NCBI RefSeq assembly: GCF_000251145.1
Contig: NZ_AIDW01000042.1
Location: forward strand, 1-43,430
Length of the DNA stretch: 43,430 nt
Source of the DNA: Sphingomonas sp. PAMC 26621
GTDB lineage: Bacteria; Pseudomonadota; Alphaproteobacteria; Sphingomonadales; Sphingomonadaceae
Direction: 5' to 3'
Below, piece after piece: positions 33,138 to 41,351 of this stretch. Below the pieces are notes generated by a model. It saw only the letters and a program-made list of their open reading frames with translations, was not told the DNA's origin and did not search any database. Both the position numbers and the translations under genes were made by a program. Every line of letters starts with the position of its first letter. Position 1 is the stretch's first letter.

Positions 33138-33665
33138 ATGCGATCGAGACACCTTGCCCTCGCGGCTTCGCTGGCTGGTATCAGTACCGCCGCCATCGCA
33201 CACATTACCCTGGCCGAGCCGAGCGCGCCGGCTGGCAGCTATCACGCGGCCTTCTTCCGCGTCTCGCACGGCTGCGCCGGCTCGCCGACCCTGGCGATCC
33301 GCGTCGAGATACCCGCGAACGTCACCGTAGCGCGGCCGCAGCCCAAAGCCGGGTGGACGGTCGCGATCGAGCGAGCACCCCTTCCATCTCCAGTTCGCAG
33401 CGAGGGCGGCGAGATGGTAAACGATCGCGTAGCCGCGATCACCTGGACCGGGCAGCTTGCGCCCGACGAGTTCGATCAGTTTGGGGTCATGCTAAAGCTG
33501 CCGGACGCTACGGGTCCGCTCTACTTCCCGACAATCCAGCGGTGCGTGAGTAGCAGCACCAGTTGGACAACGATCCCCGCAGCCGGTCAGGCATGGCACT
33601 CGGTCAAAACGCCCGCGCCGGTGCTTGAGTTAATCAAGCCCAGTGCCGGCGCCATGAGTATGTAG
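33138..33665 (+). CDS. YcnI/DUF1775 copper-binding protein
   Basis: 175 residues from ATG 33138. Signal peptide cleaved after AIA leaves His as residue 1 of the mature chain (HITLAEPSAPAGSYHAAFFR), the His used by YcnI proteins to bind Cu(II). Family motifs VSHGCAGSPTLAIRVEIP, PKAGWTV and ITWTGQLAPDEFDQFGVMLK are all present. It follows the receptor gene after 48 bases and is probably in the same operon, acting as a periplasmic copper carrier. Confidence 0.9.
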   Translation: MRSRHLALAASLAGISTAAIAHITLAEPSAPAGSYHAAFFRVSHGCAGSPTLAIRVEIPANVTVARPQPKAGWTVAIERAPLPSPVRSEGGEMVNDRVAAITWTGQLAPDEFDQFGVMLKLPDATGPLYFPTIQRCVSSSTSWTTIPAAGQAWHSVKTPAPVLELIKPSAGAMSM

Positions 33666-33958
33666 CTCACGTCCTCCGCTCATAGTCTTAACTCATTCCC
33701 ATAACTGGATCGAGATTTGAGAATGAGCGCGGCTTCTCGAAACCGGTCAGGGTAGTAGTATGGGAAACGATCGGAGCGGATCGCGAACGACGTAAAGTGG
33801 TAGGAAGCAATCGTTCGCCTTTACGAAGCGAGATAGGGGCGCGGCCTAACCCGCCGGGCTTTTTCGTGGTATGGGCAAGACATCGCCACCTATCATGCCG
33901 CGAGCAGGATGGCGACTGAGGGCAAAGACTGGCTCCCGCTTGCACGTGGAGCACCAAC

Positions 33959-34117
33959 ATGGCCGAACCCGAAGATATGGCATTTCTTGTCTTGCGCGAG
34001 CGACAATCCCGCGAGTTGGCAGCAGTGCCGGGAGATGTTGCGGTGCAGCGTGCGCACCTAGGCATGGCGGACCGCTATGCCGCCCGCATATACGTTCTAA
34101 AGTCCCAAACCCTTTAA
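33959..34117 (+). CDS. Small sphingomonad protein (52 residues)
   Basis: ATG 33959 with GGAG seven bases upstream opens a 52-codon frame: MAEPEDMAFLVLRERQSREL, then AHLGMADRYAARIYVLK. It resembles the short helical proteins with FLxxRExxSRxxA and AHLxMAxRYxxR patterns that are frequent in sphingomonads. Probably soluble and helical. Function unknown; it is easy to miss because of its size. Confidence 0.6.
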   Translation: MAEPEDMAFLVLRERQSRELAAVPGDVAVQRAHLGMADRYAARIYVLKSQTL

Positions 34118-34296
34118 GTCAGACACGTATATTGTGAGCGCCTTTCAGCCGCCGTCAAGGCAAGCTCCTGGTCTTCGATAAGAAGCGTCTACCCTTTCGG
34201 CGAAATCCGATGTTCGCTTGCCCATGCTCTCACGATGCCGATTGCCCCCCGCCAGCCATGTGGGTTACCATCCCCTCGGTGAGTATGGGGGATCGC

Positions 34297-35306
34297 ATGC
34301 GGAAGATCATTCTGGCCGTGATGCCGTTGGCGCTGCTTTCAGTCGGTTGTCATCGCAAGCAGAAGGTCGAGGAAACAGCGACAGCTACCAACGTCACGGC
34401 GGCGACTGTTTCAGCGAGCCCGGCTCCACCTGCTGCAGCGCCGATGCCGGCCGATTTCTCGATCGACAATGTGCCAATCTCGAATGCGCCGCTCGGCAAT
34501 TCCCCTTCTTCGGCTGGCCCGCAAACTACGCGCCGCAGAATACGCCGAAGGAAGTCGGCTTTGGTCATTTTCCGTTCTGGACTGGCAAGGCCTTCAACGA
34601 CATCGAGGGCCAGACATTCATGGTCACTCTCGACGCCGCCCCGAACAAGCAGTTCTCCAGCTATGAGCTGCAAAAAAATATGCAGACGCTTTTCCAGCAG
34701 GCGGGAGCGGTCAAAGTTTTCGAGGGTAAGATACCGTACGATACGTTGAAAGCACTGCCCGACACCGTCAGAAGTGAGATCTCGCCTGGTCTTGGGGACG
34801 CCTATAACGACCCGGTCGAGACCTGGGTTATCCATCGCCCGCATGACGCCATCTGGATCAACTATTCGACCAACACGGCGCAAGGTGCGTTCGCCGTCGT
34901 GCAGACTAAACCGTTCGTGCCGACAGCGGTGCTGCTGCCCGCCGACCAGCTTAAGACCGCTCTGGACCAGATCGGCAAGGCGGTGATCCACGTCAACTTC
35001 GCGACCGACCAGACGCAGCTTCTGCCAACCTCAGGTCCGCAGATGGATGCTGTGATCGCGCTCCTCAAGGGCGATCCGTCGCTTAAGCTCGCGATCAATG
35101 GCTACACCGACGACACCGGGTCCGACGATCACAACGTTACGCTTTCGGATGGTCGCGCGAAGGCCGTGCAGGCAGCGCTCGTCGCAGCCGGCATCAAATC
35201 CGACCGCCTCCAAGCCAAAGGCTATGGCCGCATGATCCCGGTCTCGAATAACACGGACGAAGCAGGCAAGGCTGCCAACCGACGGGTTGAGCTGGTTAAG
35301 CTGTAG
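34297..35306 (+). pseudogene. OmpA-family lipoprotein with a frameshift
   Basis: The start ATG 34297 gives a lipoprotein signal (MRKIILAVMPLALLSVGC) and runs in frame to APLGN at about 34500. The rest (FPFFGWPANYAPQNTPKEVG onwards) is in the next frame and stays open to 35306. One base lost in GGCAATTCCCC would explain this. The second frame has an N-terminal domain and an intact OmpA domain (VIHVNFATDQTQLLPTSG, INGYTDDTGSDDHNVTLSDG, NRRVELVKL). As written the product is not made intact; a sequencing error is possible. Confidence 0.75.
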
Positions 35307-35614
35307 GCCGTCCCTAACTCGTTGGCAGAAGCTGCACGCCGCTACTAGTTTGCGCAGATGGTCTGCGAGGCAGCACCTAACCCATTTTCATCTGAACGGT
35401 TGTGGCACCGTTCAACAAATGGCGGTTTCCTGCGCAACGCTGCCGTCAGCCCGTTCTCGAAACCCATGACGTTCGGGATTTCATCGAGCCGCCCGCTAAT
35501 CGCCGTGCATCGAATTTGTGCATCGTGGAAGCGGCTGCATTTCCGCCGTTCTTTATAAACAACCGTTTGGCATCCAATCGTAGGCTCACGCCGGCTCCCC
35601 TGGTACGGGTAGAA

Positions 35615-35926
35615 ATGCCAAACGATCAGCCACCCGCACCTATTCGACCTTGGCGTGATAGCCTCACGCTGGTGGTAGTGGTGTTCATCCTATGGAACGC
35701 GATCATTTTGTGGCTGCTCTACACCGGTGCAACCGATCACGAAGTTGGCAACGATGCAGCCGGTGCAGGCATGGGCCGAGGATTTCGTGAGATATTCGCT
35801 ACGGCAAGTGCCATCGGGATTGCCGTGCTCGCACTGCCTGCCATTATCGTCCAGCATCGCGGCGTGCGCATTACTTTTATCGGGCTACTTGGCATCGCGA
35901 GTTGCCTGACGCCAATGATGCTCTGA
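35615..35926 (+). CDS. Small two-helix membrane protein
   Basis: 103 residues from ATG 35615. Two membrane helices (LTLVVVVFILWNAIILWLLY and ATASAIGIAVLALPAIIV) with a short Gly-rich loop, and a third weak one near the end. It resembles uncharacterised sphingomonad membrane proteins. No ribosome-binding site better than GGGT. Function unknown. Confidence 0.55.
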   Translation: MPNDQPPAPIRPWRDSLTLVVVVFILWNAIILWLLYTGATDHEVGNDAAGAGMGRGFREIFATASAIGIAVLALPAIIVQHRGVRITFIGLLGIASCLTPMML

Positions 35927-36045
35927 CAAGCATCGTGACTTTTCCACAAACGATCTAGAACTGGGAAAACCACTCCCCCCCCACGCATCGTTGCAGCAAC
36001 GGCATTGCTGTGTTATCATAACAACACACTGACTGGGGGGCGCAG

Positions 36046-36459
36046 GTGGCGTTGGAAGAGTATCGGGCACCGCCCAAGGTAAAGCTGGCGGCGCTCTGGG
36101 CATCCACGATGTTCTGCTACCTCTACGGCGACTATATTGCCCTCTACGTCGCCGGCACGCTGGCGGACATGAACCACGGCAGCATGGGGCCGTTGGGCCA
36201 CGCGACACCTTACCTCCTGACGGCGACGTCACTGATGATGGCGGTTCCAAGTCTCATCGTGGCCCTGTCGCTTCTGCTGCCCGCGCGCATACTCCGTTGG
36301 ACGTGCATCGTCCTCTGCCTGTTCTACACGGCTATCATGGCGGGCAGCATTCCCGGCTCGGAACCGTTTTACAAGGTGCTGGCGGTGATCGAGATGGCGC
36401 TGACATTGGCGATCACCGTCATCGCGGCCCGTTGGCTCAGCGAGGTCCAACGTGGCTGA
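36046..36459 (+). CDS. DUF6326-type four-helix membrane protein
   Basis: 137 residues with a GTG start in a GGGGGG-rich leader. Four membrane helices are visible: FCYLYGDYIALYVAGTLAD, LLTATSLMMAVPSLIVALSL, WTCIVLCLFYTAIMAG and MALTLAITVIAARWL. The LWASTMFCYLYGDY motif is typical of DUF6326. Its end overlaps the next gene by eight bases, so the pair is one operon. Biochemical role unknown. Confidence 0.75.
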   Translation: MALEEYRAPPKVKLAALWASTMFCYLYGDYIALYVAGTLADMNHGSMGPLGHATPYLLTATSLMMAVPSLIVALSLLLPARILRWTCIVLCLFYTAIMAGSIPGSEPFYKVLAVIEMALTLAITVIAARWLSEVQRG

Positions 36460-37156
36460 GACTGCGCCGGCACCGTCTACCGCACGCCTCACGGGCGCGC
36501 TTTACCTTGGCACGATCGTGTTCGGATTGTTTGCCGAGGTGGGATCACGTGGATCGCTGATCGTCGGTAGCGATGCCGCCGCCACAGCCCGCTCCATCCT
36601 TGCCAACGAAGCACTGTTCCGTGCCGGCCTCGCCGCCGATCTTGCGATGCTGGCCTGCTACGTCGGGGTGACGACACTATTCCTCGACATGTTCCGCTCC
36701 GTCCATGCCGGCGTATCGCGGATGGCGGCTGCCTTCAGCCTGATCGGTATTGCCGTGCTGGCGGCCGATACCCTGCTGCTGCTCGTCCCCCTGCGGCTGC
36801 TGGCGGCGCCCCCCTATCTCGCTGCGCTGGGATCGTCACAACGCGATGCGGTAACGTTGCTCGCGCTCAAGGTGCACGGCGACGGCTATGACGTGAGCCT
36901 CGTATTCTTCGGCATCTACTGCCTGATGCTGGGCTGGCTAGTATGGCGCAGCGGCTTCCTCCCCAAGACGATCGGCGCACTGATGGCGCTGGCGGGCGCG
37001 TGCTACATTCTCAACAGCATCGCCAATCTGGCGGTGCCTGCCTTCGCCCGCATGCTGTCGCCGCACTTGATGGACCCGACGCTAATCGGTGAGGTGACAT
37101 TGGCGCTCTGGCTGCTCGTATTTGGCGCAGGCAGGCGATCCAAGCGCGACCGCTAA
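36452..37156 (+). CDS. DUF4386-family membrane protein
   Basis: 234 residues with about six membrane helices. The start STARLTGALYLGTIVFGLFA and the Arg-Ser-rich loop followed by FRAGLAADLAMLACYVGVTT match DUF4386. FLPKTIGALMALAGACYILN is the usual late helix. It is translationally coupled to the DUF6326 gene. DUF4386 and DUF6326 pairs occur next to each other in several bacteria; function unknown. Confidence 0.8.
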   Translation: MAETAPAPSTARLTGALYLGTIVFGLFAEVGSRGSLIVGSDAAATARSILANEALFRAGLAADLAMLACYVGVTTLFLDMFRSVHAGVSRMAAAFSLIGIAVLAADTLLLLVPLRLLAAPPYLAALGSSQRDAVTLLALKVHGDGYDVSLVFFGIYCLMLGWLVWRSGFLPKTIGALMALAGACYILNSIANLAVPAFARMLSPHLMDPTLIGEVTLALWLLVFGAGRRSKRDR

Positions 37157-37565
37157 TTACTCGACGCCGTTTTCCCGATTGGGAACTTCGCACGGGAAGC
37201 CCGCTCATTACGCCCGTGCGCCCGCCCTGCCTCGGCACGGTTTCCCCAAAATCCGTTCCCAATTCAAATTCTCAAAATTTCGCTCCGCATACGGAGTTAT
37301 GAGAAGGAGTAGCCATTGGAGGGCGGCCCCGGCCAGAAGGCACTTTAGGTGTTCAACAAACCGACGAGACTGCTGAAAAACCGGAACCCGTTCCGCGCCG
37401 GTGAGACGGCAAGCAACAAAAATGCGGCTTAGAAATATGCAGCATAATCTTGCAGCACCGTCAGGGCCGCACGCGTATCTTGTTACGCGTAACTACGACT
37501 GTCCGGTCGACCTCAGAGTTTCCAACAGACTCCGACGTTTCTTGGACAGGACTAAGGCAAAAGCA

Positions 37566-37593
37566 AAAGGCCGCCCCTCTCGGGACGGCCTTT
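37566..37593 (-). terminator. Probable intrinsic terminator
   Basis: Read on the minus strand, AAAGGCCGTCCC pairs with GGGCGGCCTTT around a short loop (one mismatch) and is followed by TTTTGCTTTTG. It could end minus-strand transcription from the HU gene that passes the nearer hairpin. Confidence 0.45.
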
Positions 37594-37873
37594 CCATTGT
37601 CAGCCACTGATGGCCTTATCCTTAGAGCTGGACAGCCCCGCCAGCGGGGGTCGTACTCATCCGGGTTGCCACTAGCTGTAGACGCTTGCAATCGTAGCGG
37701 CATCTACTCGCAAACAGCATGGTTTTCTGCTCAGATTAGCTGGCAGCGGACGACGCGCGCTGCTCACGCAAACTGGCAATGTACTCGCTATCATCCGCGC
37801 CTGCTCGCAATCAGAGATGGTCTGCTCACGCTTTTAGCCGATGGCGCGACCTGGTGGGGATCTGCCATGCCAG

Positions 37874-37897
37874 TGCCGGCGAGCATGCTCGCCGGCA
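37874..37897 (-). terminator. Hairpin directly after the HU gene
   Basis: A perfect 24-base palindrome (arms TGCCGGCGAGCA and TGCTCGCCGGCA) begins six bases after the HU stop codon on the minus strand. The GC-rich stem fits a transcription terminator or mRNA 3' protector, though no T-run follows. Confidence 0.6.
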
Positions 37898-37903
37898 CAC
37901 ACC

Positions 37904-38173
37904 TTAAAGCTTCTCCTTCAGCCCTTTGGCGGCTGTGAACGACACGTTCTTCGATGCTGCGATGGTAATCGCCTCACCGGTCGAGGGATTGCGTCCCTGA
38001 CGCTCAGGACGACTCTTCACAGCGAACTTGCCGAAGCCGGGAATTGAGACCTCATCGCCCTTTGCCGCAGCACTAGCGACCTGGTCGAACACGGCCGCGA
38101 CAAACTTCTTAGCCTCCGCGTCACCCGTCCCTGTGGCGGCTGCCACACCCTTTACGAATTCACCGATGTTCAT
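37904..38173 (-). CDS. HU-family DNA-binding protein
   Basis: 89 residues, the usual HU length. N-terminal helical dimer part (MNIGEFVKGVAAATGTGDAE) and the β-arm signature with the family motif GFGKFAVKSRPERQGRNPST, then the end EAITIAASKNVSFTAAKGLK. GGGAG lies upstream of the ATG. HU bends DNA and shapes the nucleoid. It sits among mobile-element remnants, so it may be an accessory copy rather than the main chromosomal one. Confidence 0.93.
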   Translation of the reverse strand: MNIGEFVKGVAAATGTGDAEAKKFVAAVFDQVASAAAKGDEVSIPGFGKFAVKSRPERQGRNPSTGEAITIAASKNVSFTAAKGLKEKL

Positions 38174-38362
38174 ATCGTCAGGCTCCCTTGAAAGAAGCCC
38201 GTCTTACCTCTGCGCGAAACCGAAACAATCCCGTCTGCGGGCATCCGTCGCACATCGTGCGCCGCCGGCCCTGCATGGCCGCTAGCCTGCGATGACCTCG
38301 CCGTTATTTGCGGCGGCTCGCAATGATGCGACGCCGGAACTGCAATAAAGGGCAGTTTCCGG

Positions 38363-38435
38363 CTCACATTGCGTGAGACGGATCGATGCGGAAAACCCAT
38401 GCTCCGTGAGACAGAAACCACATTCGGTGCGACGG
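38363..38435 (+). repeat. Three degenerate repeats resembling an IS end
   Basis: CTCACATTGCGTGAGACGG (38363-38381), CCATGCTCCGTGAGACAG (about 38397-38413) and ACCACATTCGGTGCGACGG (38417-38435) share a CA-x4-CGTGAGAC core. A related sequence is found on the minus strand at the window end (43403-43430). Multiple terminal repeats of this kind occur at IS21-family ends; no IS21 gene is visible here. Confidence 0.4.
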
Positions 38436-38459
38436 ACGCACGCTGCTGACCCTTCCGCT

Positions 38460-38607
38460 CGTAATCGCCGCCAACCGACGTCAGCAGCACGGCAATGTCA
38501 TCCGGCTCGGTCGGCACCTTGCGCTCGCACACCACCTTGCCGGCGTCGTCCACCACGCACACCGACGTCTCCTTCACCGAGACGTCCAGACCCACGAAAT
38601 GCGTCAT
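38460..38607 (-). pseudogene. 5' fragment of an IS110-family transposase
   Basis: The fragment begins MTHFVGLDVSVKETSVCVVD at ATG 38607, almost identical to the start of the IS110 gene at 27137, and breaks off after TSVGGDY where similarity ends (38460). Beyond this the frame continues into unrelated sequence toward the HU gene. No catalytic domain remains beyond the first Asp. Confidence 0.8.
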
Positions 38608-38724
38608 CGCTCTCACTCCTTCCCTCGATGCACGAGGTCAGGCTCGACTCCGGTTCAGGCATCGTACGTGAAGGGGCTGCAATCTCATCTGCTGTCGAAA
38701 TGCAGCCGCCGCGATACACCATCT
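38608..38724 (-). ncRNA. IS110 left-end non-coding region, second copy
   Basis: This is the counterpart of 27138-27253, with the same hairpin arms (GGCTGCA/TGCAGCC). Differences between the copies are concentrated in one eight-base window (GACATCGATCCA there, GACTCCGGTTCA here on the plus strand) and in the hairpin loop. Any RNA role is inferred from the family only. Confidence 0.4.
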
Positions 38725-39036
38725 ATTGGGCGGTCTGTGACCGACCGCTGCCGCGCCCGATAGCTGCCGGTTAGCTTTTAGGGGACGCACGCGCTGGATC
38801 AAGGCCGGAACGGCAATAGGTGGTGGGCACCCGACGCTCCGTCCCAACCACAGCTCTCGACGCTCGCGAAGCGAGCGTACGATGGTCTGCCTATTGACTC
38901 AATCGGCGATAGATAAGCTGTCGTTCGCAGAATTAGTCTAGGGCGGCGGCTAATGTCTAGATGCTGTGACGAGCACTCTCGTAAAACTGGGTCGCTTGAA
39001 CCCTTAGCGCCCCTGATCCAAAAAAGCCGATAATGG

Positions 39037-40272
39037 CTAATCCGGTGCGGTAAGTTCCTGCTCCGTCGTAGTGATATATCCGCGGGTGACTGGCAACGCG
39101 CGACGATTGCGAATCATTTGTACCTGATAGTTGCACATCACACCATGCTTGAACGCTGCCATCGCTCCAGCAAGATAAAAGGTCCACATACGATAAAATC
39201 GCGCGTCAAACATTCCCTCGATCTTTTCGCGACTGGCCACAGTCCGGTCATACCAATGGCGAATAGTCATCGCATAATGGAGACGTAGCGTCTCAACATC
39301 GGCGGTTATCAGCCGCACCGACTCACTTGCACCTACAATCTCGGAAAGCGCTGGGTTGTACCCTCCGGGGAATATGTAGCGCGCGGTGAACGGATCGGTC
39401 TGTCCGGGGCCGCCCATCCGTCCAATGGTATGAAGCAACATCACGCCGTCATCCGCCAGCAGCGCACGACATTTGTGAAAGAACCTTCGATAATTGGGAA
39501 CCCCCACATGCTCGAACATACCAACCGAAACGATACGGTCGAACCGGCCCGTCATCTGGCGATAGTCAATCAACTCGAACTTGACTCGATCCGCAACACC
39601 CGCGTCCTCCGCACGCTGCCGAGCCGTCTTCAGTTGCTCCTTCGACAGCGTAATGCCGAGCACGTCGACATCGGCGACGCGGTTCAGATAGAGAGCCATG
39701 CCACCCCAGCCGCACCCTATGTCGAGGACGCGCAGGCCCGGCTTTAGCGCCAGCTTGGCGGCAATGTGCACTTTCTTGTCATACTGCGCTTGTTCAAGCG
39801 TATTGTCAGCGTCCGTAAAATAGGCGCAGCTGTATTGCAGGTCTGCATCCAGGAACAAATCGTAGAGCCGATCTCCTATGTCATAATGATGCGCGACATT
39901 CTGCTTAGATTTTGCAATCCGATTGAGCTGCCGAATTTGCGCGGTTGCCGTGGCCCAAGCAAGCTTGAACGGGTTGCGTGTTCCAAGCGAGCTCTTGCCG
40001 TCCTCCCAGACGGCGTTGCCGCGGATCAAATCGATCAGGCCCGCAATGTCACCTTGTTCGACAAGAAGACGTCCATCCATCCAAGCCAACGCCGCGCCCA
40101 GGCGCGGGTGACGCGCTATGTAGCTGGCGACCTTGGGGTCAACAAAGCGGATTGTACACGGTTCGAACATTCGGTCGGGAGTGCCGTAGTGATAGTGCTT
40201 TCCGTCGGCATCGATGATTGTCAACGCGCCGCGCTTCACAAGATTTCTCGCAAACCGATCGAACAGCCACAT
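39037..40272 (-). CDS. cfa: Cyclopropane-fatty-acyl-phospholipid synthase
   Basis: 411 residues. It transfers a methylene group from S-adenosylmethionine to double bonds of membrane phospholipid acyl chains, in the cytosol at the membrane face. The N-terminal domain (to about 120) precedes NVAHHYDIGDRLYDLFLD, the substrate-site signature. The SAM motif is VLDIGCGWGG (182-190). GMFEHVGVPNYRRFF and TARYIFPGGYNP are conserved family segments. The enzyme gives acid, drying and stationary-phase tolerance. Stands alone on the minus strand; downstream is unassigned DNA. Confidence 0.95.
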   Translation of the reverse strand: MWLFDRFARNLVKRGALTIIDADGKHYHYGTPDRMFEPCTIRFVDPKVASYIARHPRLGAALAWMDGRLLVEQGDIAGLIDLIRGNAVWEDGKSSLGTRNPFKLAWATATAQIRQLNRIAKSKQNVAHHYDIGDRLYDLFLDADLQYSCAYFTDADNTLEQAQYDKKVHIAAKLALKPGLRVLDIGCGWGGMALYLNRVADVDVLGITLSKEQLKTARQRAEDAGVADRVKFELIDYRQMTGRFDRIVSVGMFEHVGVPNYRRFFHKCRALLADDGVMLLHTIGRMGGPGQTDPFTARYIFPGGYNPALSEIVGASESVRLITADVETLRLHYAMTIRHWYDRTVASREKIEGMFDARFYRMWTFYLAGAMAAFKHGVMCNYQVQMIRNRRALPVTRGYITTTEQELTAPD

Positions 40273-40727
40273 GCACTACGTCCTTCGCGCCAAGCAACCC
40301 TACGGCCTGCCGTTTCGACACAAACGATCTCGGCGCCATCACCACGCTCACCTGAGCCCGAACCAGTAGGTGCCAACCTAAATCAGCAAGGGCAAGCGGC
40401 CAAGAATGATGTCGCGCGTCCGCCTGTCAGATAGAGCGCTGTTGAGGGGATCAGCAATGCGGCTTGATCCAACGGCGAGAACTGGACGCCGACCTTCCGC
40501 TTTTGGCGAAGGCCTAGCTGACCGCGAATGACCGGGATTCAAATAACGCTCGCGATGACCTTACTACCTTATTGGTCTATCACGGTCGGAGTTTTCTTTA
40601 CGCTCTTGAGGGGCCAGCTGCGGCGATCAATAAGACCAACGAACGTATCAAGCTTGACACTCGTCACCGCGCGTCCGTGAAGCTCTCTACATGAGTGGTT
40701 TTGTCAAGGCAGTTTGGGCGCTGGGAT
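40273..40727. other. 455-bp stretch upstream of the cfa gene
   Basis: This should hold the cfa promoter on its left side. No gene, strong hairpin or repeat is evident. Confidence 0.4.
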
Positions 40728-40868
40728 ATGGCAAGCCAGAAGGTTGATCTTATAGATGACGACGACTCTCTGAAAAACTTGGTAGCTAATATGGTCGCGC
40801 ATTTGCCTGATCCGAATACTCGGTCGTTGTTCAGCGAATTTGCCAAGATCAAGCGAAAGTTTGCGTAG
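40728..40868 (+). CDS. Possible 46-residue small protein
   Basis: ATG 40728, preceded by a GGG stretch, opens MASQKVDLIDDDDSLKNLVA and then LPDPNTRSLFSEFAKIKRKF, ending in TAG. The acidic centre and basic end look like a real small helical protein, but I recognise no family and length alone is weak evidence. Confidence 0.35.
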   Translation: MASQKVDLIDDDDSLKNLVANMVAHLPDPNTRSLFSEFAKIKRKFA

Positions 40869-41027
40869 CTAGGCTTGGTCTCGCAGCAGCTATTATATCG
40901 TTCGCTACATTCCTACCTACGTCCGCGATGTTATTTGGCACCATAGGACCCGACCGCAGCCAAAGACGTGTCTAATCAGTTGTCGTACTTCGGAATTTGG
41001 TAACCATTCATAGCGTACCAATCGCAA

Positions 41028-41351
41028 ATGCGCCTTGGCTACGCCCGACCTGGTCTCCCATCAGTGCAATGCATTGCGATTGCGGTAGCGCTAACGGTTC
41101 TCGCCTTCCGGCCACCGGCTACAGGACGCATGCTCCTGGTGCCGCTCTGGTCGGCCGATGAGGGCGGGGCGGTTCGCCTGGCGTTAGGTGGCGGTGCTTT
41201 ATTGATTAGCGTCGGTCCGGTACGCGGATCAATAATCGTGGATGGTCGACGCGCTAACCTGGCCAATGCCGCATGGAACCAGCACATACTCATGATCGCA
41301 GCGCCATCCGCTGGCTGCGGCCAGACCAACCGGGCTGGTGTGAATACGTGA
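41028..41351 (+). CDS. Hypothetical protein coupled to a chemotaxis receptor
   Basis: 107 residues. After a hydrophobic N-terminus (IAIAVALTVLAF) comes GRMLLVPLWSADEG, GALLISVGPVRGSIIVDGR and a final ILMIAAPSAGCG, a pattern I know from short sphingomonad proteins of unknown function. Its TGA overlaps the ATG of the chemotaxis receptor (TGATG), which supports both the gene and the receptor's start. Probably periplasmic or membrane-associated. Confidence 0.6.
   Translation: MRLGYARPGLPSVQCIAIAVALTVLAFRPPATGRMLLVPLWSADEGGAVRLALGGGALLISVGPVRGSIIVDGRRANLANAAWNQHILMIAAPSAGCGQTNRAGVNT

Larger units (their letters stand above)
37157..37903. other. About 750 bp with hairpins and repeat traces, no gene
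   Basis: No supported gene. GAGACTGCTGAAAAAC (about 37367-37382) resembles the tips of the 31-bp repeats at 29850-30036 and may be another mobile-element end. Two hairpins near the HU side are listed separately. Confidence 0.45.

Noticed and set aside
37440..37600. A tRNA or other structured RNA gene near the terminator-like hairpin
   Set aside because: No cloverleaf, T-loop (GTTCRAN) or acceptor pairing could be found; only simple hairpins are present.
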